A DNA stretch of 64,000 bases from Epiperipatus broadwayi (Eukaryota > Onychophora > Udeonychophora > Euonychophora > Peripatidae): assembly GCA_028023455.1 (NCBI GenBank), contig JAQFVV010000012.1:15020364-15084363 (forward strand), in the 5' to 3' direction. The number at the start of each line of letters is the position of its first letter. Position 1 is the stretch's first letter. A program made the position numbers and the translations under genes. Shown piece after piece: positions 1 through 9,150 of the stretch. Under the pieces are notes generated by a model. The model did no database searches. It had not been told where the DNA came from and saw only the letters and a list, made by a program, of their open reading frames with translations.

Positions 1-3000
1 CCAATTCCAGTCCCTATTTAGAGATTTCAAAAATAAAGCAGGAGTACAACAAAACAGCCCAGGTGAGCTTTCATTGGTCCAGAAAAGAAACATCAGGGCC
101 AAGGATGTCCTATGTCTGCAGAACAGCTCATGATTGATCATGTTCAAGGTGATCAAGGTTATTTCCAGTACAAGACAAAAAAATATAACAAGAAAAGATT
201 ATGATTTACATCCGATCTACACTATACTAATAAACCTCCAGCCAAAAGATTTGCAGTCTGCAGGAAATGCAAACTAAACTTATTTAAATTAATTACTGTA
301 TAACAAAGAGAGACAGGTGAGTTAAGAGAAAATTACTAATAACTGCCCGAGCATTTATCAAGGGTTAGTAATATAAAAGAGAAAAATATGCAAAGCATAT
401 AAAATAGAAACTCACAATACACTCTCAGATAAATAAATAAAAAACAAAAATATGGAATCTTAAAACTAAGAGTCCAGCACACATTATAAATAAAATACAT
501 AATAAATGCTTAAAGAGATTTAAATTGAATATGCAAAATTTATTATAAAGCAAAGTTTATTTTAAGACTAAGTTGAGACTTTAATAAGAGATTTAAACTC
601 TGATTATAAAATGAAAATGTGTTACTTCAGGGCATAATGTTAGGTCTGGCTGATGACTTTTAGCAGTGCACACAGTTTATTTCACTTTAAAGTTCCTATA
701 AAGATTTTGGCTTCTATTTATATGTTCAGAAAGTTGAAGGCAATCCATAGGGATCGGTTCTTGTTTAGACTTTTAAGACATGATATTGAAGAAACAATCT
801 GGGATCCATCTTTAGGTTGATTTAGCAACCACATGTTGTAGATAAGATTCATAATTGTAGATCAGGCATTCTGCAGAGACAATCTTATTTAGCAATTGGA
901 AGACAGTAATATAATTTCAACAGGATTTCTTGATAGCAAACAGCAAACGGTAATATTTTCAATGGCTGTACTCAGATTTGGACAGCAATCTTGGAAATTT
1001 ATGGCAGCATGGACATTTGAATAGGTATCACAATTAGCACACTAAAAGCTAAATCAATACTCAACATGCAGAATAAAAATGAATAGCCAAATAATAATTA
1101 GTCTGAAATCCCAGGGCTATTCACATGCACTCTTATGTCCCACATCATTTTTAATTAGTAATTTTTGACCAGGGCAAATCTCTATCTTGCTTAATCTTAA
1201 TTTTAAAAAATATCTGACCAAGTATCTTATCTTATTCAAAACTAATTAAAAAAAAAAACTAATTGCAAAAATTAAGTCTCAGCTTGTCTTTTTAAAATTA
1301 GATTACAATTAAAAATAAAAGAAACAGGAATGCAATTAAAACTTTTTAAAATTAAAATGCTTTTTCCAAAAGATTCAAAAGTTCGCTTGCCTTTAATTAC
1401 TTTGATAAAAAAAAAAACATCAAAAGAAAACTATTTTAAAAATAAAGTCTATTGAAATGTAAAAATGACGGAATTTAAAAATATAACTGTATGTGCACTA
1501 TGACATACAAAACTTAAATAGTTTTCTTTTAAAACTTTATAAAATAAAAGTTAATTTTTCTAATTTTGCAATGGAGCTTTTGAAATAGATAAAGTATCCA
1601 GTTCAGTATATATAATGAATATATCATAAACAATCGATATATACACATACAATATAATTGAATATAAAATAAAACATTAATTGACATTAATTAGATATCG
1701 ACATATATAACTGACTATCAATCTTCAATTATTTAATAATAAATACTAAACATTGCATATGTATGACAAATATGTTGCAGAACATTCCTCCTTTCTAAAA
1801 CATAAGAGAGTTTGAAGTATGCCTTCTTATATATTTTATATAATAAATATATATATACAAAGATTAATCTAGTTCTTAGCTAGTAAAATTTTAAGAAAAC
1901 AAAATAAAATTAATACTTACTGTGATAAAATCTTTTTAAATTTCCAATATGAATGATATATTCAAAGTTAATTTTTAAAATCAATAAATACAAAAAAATG
2001 AATATTTTAAAATTGTGAAATAACAATTACTATATCACAAAATATGGGTTTAAATTTGGAAAAAACTATAGCTCTCTCATACTTTAGCATGTAAATAGAT
2101 TACTAATTAACTTAAAACTATATATATATATATATTATTCATTACTAAATAAATTTACATTTAAATAAAAATAAACAAAAACATATATCAATAATAATGA
2201 CAAATATAAATAAACAACATGAATAAAAGTTTTAATATGCTGTATTTCCAATATTGCATCACAATTCCAATGTCTATTTTCCAAAGTATAAAATCAATAG
2301 TATATGTTTAATCCAGAGAAGATATAATAAATGTGCAAGAACTTTAAATTCAAAGTACATTTTGTCGATTCCAATTTTTTTTTTAAATTCAAATTAGTCC
2401 TTCAAATAATAATTATTTGTTTAATATGATGTTGCATATATAAGCACTAATTTATATTTATGATTATATGAAGAGACATCTTTTCATTAGCAAGGATTAC
2501 TTAAAAATAATATAAATAAATATATACTAGCTTTTATCTATGGAAATACAATGGAAATTAAACTAATTCTCATCTCATAAAAATTTGATCAATCAATTTA
2601 ATAAACTCACACAATCAAGTAAATATGATTCTTGTATACTTTCTGCTGTTTGTAATCTATTTTAAAAATATACATAACATCCATTTTTACTGAATAAAAT
2701 ATTCTGATGGTTTAAGTAATGAAGCAATTTTGATAAATTTTCTTTTTATAATACATTTCTCATTTTTCATCAAATTTTATTGATAATCTGCCTGAGTCAA
2801 TGGACAGAATGATGATTTTTACTCCTCCATTTTATTTTGTAAATTATATACTTTTAGTGTAAGTAAAAAAAATCATATAAAGAAATTTACACATGCTTCT
2901 TCTGTTCAATGCAAAACAAGAGAGAAAAGTTTTTGTTCAAATTTTTCATTCCTATTTATAAGATTTCATTATTGATGTCAGAGTAACCACAATAATGGTC

Positions 3001-3044
3001 TATATTTACTCATTAAGCTATTTCCAATAGCATTTCATAAATAT
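1..3044. other. A+T-rich noncoding DNA
   Basis: No reading frame with recognisable protein character appears on either strand. The sequence is A+T-rich with short homopolymer runs and small (TA)n tracts near 1845-1857 and 2118-2136. The first ~1.1 kb is slightly richer in G+C than what follows and may be an old transposon relic, but I could not assign it. Confidence 0.6.
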
Positions 3045-3260
3045 AGGGGATTTGAACTCAAACTTTCAAGCAACTTCAACCATCCACACTATCTCATACT
3101 ACTGATACACATGACCACACACATGCAGAAAAGATAAATAATCACCAATATAATATTTTGGTGATTGTCTATTCTGAATGTGTGTGTGGTTATGTTTATC
3201 AGTAGTATGAGATAGTGTGGATAGTTGAAGTGGCTTGAAAATCTGAGTTCAAATCCCCTA
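3045..3260. repeat. Inverted pair of SINE-like 3' blocks (hairpin)
   Basis: The left arm begins GGGATTTGAACTCA and the right arm ends with the complementary TGAGTTCAAATCCCC. About 95-100 bp on each side is complementary with few mismatches, around a short A+T-rich centre near 3140-3160. Each arm carries a tRNA-type B box (GTTCAAATCC) and the same block seen in the array at 22555-24365: TATCAGT, a purine-rich stretch, GGCTTGAAAATCTG, then the B box. It is best read as two SINE copies inserted tail to tail, or one folded-back copy. Confidence 0.7.
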
Positions 3261-4045
3261 CATTTACAATTGGTGCTCCAGGTATAAGAGTGCCTGGTAT
3301 TTCAAATCATAACTTTTAATAAATAAAAAAGTCTTATTACATAATAATGATAAAAAAAGAAACCATTTTACATTTATTATATATAATAACAATTTAGGTT
3401 TCAAAATACAAATATTATTTTTAATTTCAACAAAATATAAACAATTTACATTACATTTACAATATATTATACTAGAAATATATTTTAGACATATCTTCCA
3501 ATATACTAGTATATAAGTAAAAATGATAAATATATTTGAAATATTAAACATTCATTTGTATTATTTATAATTTACTATTGTGAATGCAGTAACAAAAATG
3601 AAACATATAACAAAAAAAAAATAATTTCAACCCCAAATCATATATTTTATTACTTACATATTTATTTTTCCTTTTAAAATTGAATACTGTCAATTTATAA
3701 TCTTATAAAACAATTAATAATATATTAAAATTATTGTTGTCATAGCAACACAGTTAATATTTTATAAGCCAACATATCCATAATCCAAAAATCAAATAAG
3801 AAAGAAAAAAAAATTATGATTGACATCTTGCAATATACTGAAATACATCTCCAATTTCAGTAGGCACAATATATATATATATATATGAAAAGAATGAGTT
3901 AAAAAGAAGAATAAAGGAGACTTTGATGATAAAACTCCTTGATTCTGAGGCTATCAATCTTATGAAGACTTCTTTTGATATTAAGGGAAGGTGGAATTTG
4001 TAGTGAATTATGGGAAGGTTTGTTTGTATATATATATATATAAAT
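3261..4045. other. A+T-rich noncoding DNA with two (TA)n tracts
   Basis: No supported gene. (TA)n tracts lie near 3869-3886 and 4027-4042; the second directly borders the LTR element that starts at 4046. Short frames through the segment between them translate mainly as microsatellite (Tyr-Ile repeats). Confidence 0.55.
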
Positions 4046-4070
4046 TGTAACCGGACCCGCATACAACCGT

Positions 4071-4076
4071 TTTATT
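4071..4076 (-). terminator. Probable polyadenylation signal of the LTR element
   Basis: TTTATT on the plus strand is AATAAA on the minus strand, about 25 bases before the LTR end in the element's own orientation. The same site occurs in the other LTR at 9167-9172. This fits minus-strand transcripts ending in the left LTR. Confidence 0.5.
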
Positions 4077-4537
4077 ACGTCAGTTGCAATAATTTTCTGA
4101 TGAGCATGCTGTAGGAAGGAACTATCAATTGACATTCCTAATGCAGATGTTAATGGCACCTACAACAATATTTCCTGCTCATCAGAGGATGTAGTACAAT
4201 AGAGACTGGGAACATCTAAACATTTATATGTTTGGTTTTCCAAACAGCGCCATTAGAGTTCCGTCTCACTACAACCTGACTGGCCTAGGTCTAGTTATGT
4301 CAGACGTAGCTCAGAAGGCATGAGATTCTCATGAACCAGTGCTATAATTGATGAGTGATGCAATAAAACAAAACAAAACTGGAGAACTGGATAACCAATT
4401 TAATTTTTAGTAACAAAAAAAAAATTTATTAAATAACAATTAATTAGCAATTTCTAATGAAGTTCATTTCTATCCACATGATTACTCTCTTTCATTTTAC
4501 TTATGAAAGAGCTAGAAGCAGTTCTTTTTTCTTTATC

Positions 4538-4866
4538 AATAGTTCATTTACACGTTCATTATGAGAAGACATTTGGAAACAGTCTAATTCAACAATAGTT
4601 CATTTTGAATTCCTTTATGAGAAGAAGTTTGGAAATATTCCAATCCAACAATAGTTCATTTTGAATTCATTTATGAGAAGAAACTTGGAAACATCCTAAT
4701 TCAACAATAGTTCATTTTTGTATTCCTTTATGAGAAGAAGTTTGGAAATATTCTAATTCAACAATAATTTATTTTTGTATTCCTTTATGAGAAGAAGCTT
4801 GGAAATATTCCAATTCAACAATAGTTTATTTTTGTATTCCTTTATGAGAAGAAGCTTGGTAGCAGT
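4538..4866. repeat. Minisatellite, ~57-bp unit, ~6 copies (left LTR)
   Basis: Units begin CAATAGTTCATTT and continue through CTTTATGAGAAGAAG and TTGGAAATATTCCAA. Copies differ by scattered substitutions. The same array with the same copy number is in the right LTR near 9634-9960, so it predates the insertion. Confidence 0.85.
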
Positions 4867-5740
4867 TAAGCATTTATGATTTATATGACATTTTGTTATT
4901 TTATGAATTATTACTGATTGGTAAACATTTAAATTCAGCAATTCTTGGTTTGTGGAGCATTCATCATTTGGTAATTAAAGCATTTATAATTTAGTCAAAT
5001 ATAAAAGTATATTCTTATACATAAACTCTGTTACATTATAAGAAGCTTAGAAGCAGTCAAGCATTTATGATTTATACAGCATTTCATCATTTTATGAATT
5101 ATTACTGATTGGTAGATATTTGAACTCAACAATTCTTGGTTTGTAGAGCATCTATCATTTGATAATTGAGGCATTTATAATTTTGCCAAATATAAAAGTA
5201 CATTCTTACACATAAACTCTGTTTGGCTTGTGGAGCATATAAACTCTGTTACATTATAAGAAGCCTAGAAGCAGTCAAGTATTTATGATTTATAGAGCAT
5301 TTCATCATTTTGTGAATTATTACCGATTGGTAGACATTTGAACTCAGCAATTCTTGGTTTGTAGAGCATTTATCATTTGATAATTGAGGCATTTATAATT
5401 TAGCCAAATATAAAAGTATATTCTTACACATAAACTCTGTTACATTATAAGAAGCCTAGAAGCAGTCAAGTATTTATGATTTATAGAGCATTTCATCATT
5501 TTATGAATTATTACCGATTGGTAGACATTTGAACTCAGCAATTCTTGGTTTGTAAACCATTTATCATTTGATAATTGAGGCATTTATAATTTAGCCAAAT
5601 ATAAAAGTACATTCTTACACATAAATTCTGTTTGGCTTGTGGAGCATTTATAATTTAGTCAAATATAAAAGTATATTCATATACATAAATTCTGTTTGGC
5701 TTGTGGAGCATTTATCATTTAGTAATTAAAGTATTTCTAA
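4865..5740. repeat. Minisatellite, ~190-bp unit, ~4.5 copies (left LTR)
   Basis: Units contain GCATTTATGATTTATA, GAATTATTACCGATTGGTAG, CAATTCTTGGTTTGT and ATTATAAGAAGCCTAGAAGC. Unit junctions near 5028, 5236 and 5426 give spacings of about 208 and 190 bp. The array is matched in the right LTR with small indels; for example, ATATAAACTC here is ATAAACTC there. Confidence 0.85.
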
Positions 5741-5757
5741 TCCATATAATAAATAAG

Positions 5758-6045
5758 TTCAAATATTTTTATAAATAAATTTGCGCATAACCATTTTATA
5801 ACGTATGATAAACATGTTCTAATATTTTACAAAATAAATTCTACGCAATTATCTCATAACTTCATTTTATAACGTATGATAAAAATGTTTTAATATTTTA
5901 TAAAACAAATTCTATGTAATTATTTCATAACTTCACTTTGCAACGTATGATAAAGATGTTTTAACATTTTACAAAACAAATTCTATGTAATTATTTCATA
6001 ATTCCACTTTATAACGTATGATAAATATGTCTTAATATTTTATAA
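5758..6045. repeat. Minisatellite, ~70-bp unit, 4 copies (left LTR)
   Basis: AACGTATGATAAA recurs at about 5800, 5873, 5941 and 6013, each followed by a TTTTATAAAA-type core and CAATTATCTCATAACTTC. It is the third independent tandem array inside the same LTR and is also present in the right copy. Confidence 0.85.
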
Positions 6046-6622
6046 AAATTACCTTCCAGTTTTACAGTCCAATTTACTCAAAAAGAAGGCGGGTTATTTC
6101 ATTTATGGAAAGTCATGGCACAGCGTGGAGAGATTGAAGCCGCTAAATTACCCCATTGTCTTCATAATTCCTCTAGCAAAGTTTTCTTTTTCCATTCTCA
6201 GGTTTAATTAAGGCTATATTTCAATTTGTCAAAAGAATTAAGTAATACACTTTCTTTTTTTTAAAAAAAAAAAAATCAATATGTTCTGCTTCTTTGTGTA
6301 AGATGAAAGTTCTTTTTTTTTTGACAACGTTCCTAATTTGAATACTGCCTCAGTTTTACTCAAGTATCTTTTTTCTTTCTTTTTAATGATTGGATAATTA
6401 ATTTCTTTTTTTTTATTGAGACAGATAAAAAAAAATAAAATAAGACGATATAACATTTTATTCAAATTCATCAATATTAAAAACCAAAAATATGATTTTA
6501 TTTTTCATTTTTAACGAATCACAACTTTATTGCGTTTCCAATTAGACTGAATCACGCTAGACATTTTTGAATGGGGGGGGGATCTTATGAATATTTATAT
6601 GAGGAACAGAATATCTGTTTCA

Positions 6623-6634
6623 TTACCCCTCACC
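6623..6634 (-). promoter_or_regulatory. Polypurine-tract candidate
   Basis: On the minus strand the sequence GGTGAGGGGTAA directly precedes the LTR start TGAAACAG. Position and purine richness fit the plus-strand DNA primer of an LTR retrotransposon. It also helps set the element's orientation. Confidence 0.5.
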
Positions 6635-7308
6635 AAATTTTGGGATGAAATCGCCTGGAAATACGATTTCATTCCATATACTATACACATTATTTCTCAG
6701 TACTGCCTGGTTTTAGATATGCTGATGAATAGGTAAGATGAGCTGGAAAAGTGAATACATGAACCATAGTCTCCAATGCCAGGATAAGTAGACGGCCAAG
6801 CACAAACTACCAGTACACACCGCCTCATGACGTCACGAGAAAATATCTCATTTTTAAGCACTACCTCTCTTGTACCTAGAAGTATCATCCAACCAAGAAT
6901 AGGAGCCAGAGAAAAAAAATCAATTTGGCACTCAGCCAACCCTGCTCAGCTTTGGTGAGTCTTAGGGGCTATCATTTGGCCTATCCATGAGACCAAGGCC
7001 TATACATGAGACCTATATATATGCACTGCTGGACTACTCTTGAAGCACAACATCCAGGTCTGGATAGTGCCGAGCATATACTTCGGAGCATCATAACACA
7101 ATGCATCCAAGCAGCTCCGCTCAATCATCCACCATCTCAACATGAAAAACACAAGTTCATGCATCACTACTCCACACTCACAAACTTTTTCCATCAGCTA
7201 TCTCTATTTTATTCTGAATTATAACTGCAACCTGGTTTGGGGAGACTGAGGATCATGATCAGTTCTCCTATAGTCCTCTTTTATATTATGAAGTGACATA
7301 CTTCTGGA
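6623..7308 (-). other. Noncoding 3' part of the LTR element interior
   Basis: This lies between the Gag-like gene and the left LTR. It is richer in G+C than its surroundings. Short frames exist on both strands (for example 7006-7224 plus and 6697-6939 minus), but none resembles a known protein. Two near copies of ATGAGACC/ATAGGCC-type words occur near 6980-7015. It could be a captured sequence or a relic of an env or pol 3' end; nothing visible decides. Confidence 0.5.
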
Positions 7309-8883
7309 TCATCTTTTTGTTGAAAATTTATCATGTTTAACATTACTGTGGTGTCTTGCTGCTTGTTCTTTTCTCTGCGGTTCAGTAGTTGTACCCACAT
7401 TTTTTTGCAGGTTATCATCACTGTTTGATCTTCTAATTATACGCGTCCGATATGGACCATGAACACCATCTGTGAATTTTCTCCTGTTCCTCTTCCATGG
7501 TGATATTTCATTTTTACATAAAAGTTTATTTTTAAATGGTTCTTCTGCCATAATAATTATTTTTTTAGTATTTATAAAAGTTTCTTGTTGCTTAACTCTT
7601 TTTACACTTATAAATCCTGAGTTTTCAGATTCCCTTTTGGTGTCTTTTCCTGCGTAAGCAACTATATTTTTAATAACTGTCTTTATATATTTTTTTTTTG
7701 TACTCAATTTTTGATTTGAGTTTATTAAGCTTTTGTTTATAATTTTTATATATGGCTGAGGACTAACACACTTTTCTTTCCATTTTATGGTTTCTTTCTC
7801 TATCTCTGTTACTATTTCATAGCATATATCAGACAATTTTTCTGAAACATTTTCTTCTATATTGGACAGTTCCTTAGTTATATTTTGATTATGTTCATTT
7901 TCACGTTTTTCATCTTCTTGAAGATCAGAAGATTTTAATTTTACTTTATTAGATTTATTTTCATCCATTTGAAACTCTTTTGCTGTGTTCGATACTATTT
8001 CATTTTCAGCTTCTGTATTTACTTCTTTCTTTTCAATTTTAAAGGCATATTCCACAATCAGACTTTTTTCTGAAGGTAGACCAACAATTTCAAGATCACC
8101 ATTCGTAATTTCAATTTCTTCCTTTTTAACAATCTCAAATCTTGCTTCATCAGTAATAGGATATTCAATTTGTGATTCCTTTAAAATATCTTTGGTTGGG
8201 AATTCCAAAGTCTCTTCCTCATCCAATTTTTTAGACTGAGTTATTTTTTTCATTAACTGGTTGAACTTTTCATTCTGTTTTTCCACTGCTTCTTTAATTC
8301 GTTTTTCTATTCTTTGGTTTGCTTCTATTGCTTGCTTGTTATATTCTTCTCTTTGTTTGATATCTTCTTCTCTTTGTTTATCCCATTTTTGGTTATCTTC
8401 TTCTCTTTGTTTATCCCATTTTTGGTTATATTCTTCTCTTTGTTTGATGTCTTCTTCTCTTTGTTTATCCCATTTTTGGTTATCTTCTTCTCTTTGTTTA
8501 TCCCATTTTTGGTTATATTCTTCTCTTTGTTTATCCCATTTTTGGTTATCTTCTTCTCTTTGTTTATCCCATTTTTGGTTATATTCTTCTCTTTGTTTGA
8601 TATCTTCTTCTCTTTGTTTAATATCTTCTTCTCTTTGTTTATCTCTTTGTTTGATATCTTCTTCTCTTTGTTGATCTCTTTGTTTGATATCTTCTTCTCT
8701 TTGTTTGTCTCCTTTCTTTTGGCCTGCTTTTATAATTTCCAATAACTGGGCTAATGTAGACGTCTCCCCTGTTTTCTCTGATTCCTCATCTGCTTTAGCT
8801 TCTTGTTTATCTTCTTTCTCAGAAGGATCCTCTATGCTTTCTGTATTCATCATTTTTTTTGATTTTGATCTGGTTTTCATCAA
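7309..8883 (-). CDS. Gag-like coiled-coil protein of the LTR element (524 aa)
   Basis: A single uninterrupted frame starts at tandem methionines. Residues 1-58 form a charged leader (MMKTRSKSKK, then acidic). Residues about 59-181 are tandem KQREED/QKWDKQREE units encoded by a 33-bp DNA repeat, predicting a long, highly charged coiled coil. A second helical stretch follows to about residue 225, then a Lys/Glu-rich linker. The C-terminal ~110 residues are basic and include PWKRNRRKF and HGPYRTRIIRR. I see no capsid major-homology motif, CCHC knuckle or protease motif. An M-x-TRS start followed by a coiled coil is familiar from Gag proteins of metazoan LTR elements. I infer an assembly or RNA-packaging protein that works with enzymes supplied by another element. 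The frame is intact although the element is enzymeless, which suggests recent activity or selection. Confidence 0.7.
   Translation of the reverse strand: MMKTRSKSKKMMNTESIEDPSEKEDKQEAKADEESEKTGETSTLAQLLEIIKAGQKKGDKQREEDIKQRDQQREEDIKQRDKQREEDIKQREEDIKQREEYNQKWDKQREEDNQKWDKQREEYNQKWDKQREEDNQKWDKQREEDIKQREEYNQKWDKQREEDNQKWDKQREEDIKQREEYNKQAIEANQRIEKRIKEAVEKQNEKFNQLMKKITQSKKLDEEETLEFPTKDILKESQIEYPITDEARFEIVKKEEIEITNGDLEIVGLPSEKSLIVEYAFKIEKKEVNTEAENEIVSNTAKEFQMDENKSNKVKLKSSDLQEDEKRENEHNQNITKELSNIEENVSEKLSDICYEIVTEIEKETIKWKEKCVSPQPYIKIINKSLINSNQKLSTKKKYIKTVIKNIVAYAGKDTKRESENSGFISVKRVKQQETFINTKKIIIMAEEPFKNKLLCKNEISPWKRNRRKFTDGVHGPYRTRIIRRSNSDDNLQKNVGTTTEPQRKEQAARHHSNVKHDKFSTKR
8340..8705. repeat. 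33-bp coding tandem repeat
   Basis: TTCTTCTCTTTG followed by TTTATCCCATTTTTGG or TTGATATC recurs about a dozen times. It encodes the heptad-like Gln/Arg/Glu/Asp repeat of the Gag-like protein. Unit length is a multiple of three throughout, so copy changes preserve the frame. Confidence 0.9.
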
Positions 8884-8985
8884 TATTTTATTCTAGTTTA
8901 ATGGTATTTTTTTTATCCTTCCTGAACAAATTACATCACTACATCATATGCACTGTTCATATCACAGAATCGTGATCTGCTTATG

Positions 8986-9150
8986 CCTATGAGTAGGCTA
9001 GCTAGATAAGGCTTCACAGTAAGGTGGCAAATTAACCGGTCTATGAGTATGCTAGCCAGATAAGGCCTCACAGTAAGATGACAATGTAATAGGTGCCTAT
9101 GGTTAGGCTAGCTGGATAAAGCCTCACAGTTGGACGACAAATGTAACCGG
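8986..9150. repeat. 3 x 55-bp repeat across the leader/LTR junction
   Basis: Three direct units (8986-9040, 9041-9095, 9096-9150) share CTATGAGTAGGCTAGC, GATAAGGC, TCACAGT and an AACCGG-like end. The third unit runs 9 bp into the right LTR (TGTAACCGG). The other two end in diverged versions of the LTR terminus (ATTAACCGG, TGTAATAGG). In the element's orientation this is the 5' LTR end plus the adjacent leader where a primer-binding site should be. No clear tRNA-complementary TGG-start sequence is visible there. Confidence 0.85.

Larger units (their letters stand above)
4046..6622 (-). repeat. Left LTR (3' LTR in minus orientation)
   Basis: The copy runs from TGTAACCGGACCC to GAATATCTGTTTCA. 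It holds three separate minisatellite arrays of about 57-, 190- and 70-bp periods, then a less repetitive block (about 6046-6622) with G8 and several A/T homopolymers. Read on the minus strand it would begin TGAAACAGATATTC and end CCGGTTACA. LTRs of 2.6 kb are far longer than the few hundred bases usual for Gypsy or BEL elements. The expansion is explained mostly by the minisatellites. Confidence 0.8.

Noticed and set aside
3814-4062. Possible host exon on the minus strand (PTEIGDVFQYIARCQS end)
   Set aside because: Most of the frame is (TA)n translation and there is no family resemblance or splice context I can support.
4305-4330. GTAGCTCAGAAGG as a tRNA A box inside the LTR
   Set aside because: No B box at the proper distance and no cloverleaf; probably coincidence.
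4538-5740. Regularly spaced repeats that could suggest a CRISPR array
   Set aside because: Units are contiguous minisatellites without unique spacers, there are no cas genes, and the DNA is clearly metazoan.
8261-8745. Plus-strand frames rich in Ser, Leu, Cys and Phe resembling membrane proteins
   Set aside because: They are antisense shadows of the coding repeat in the minus-strand Gag-like gene.
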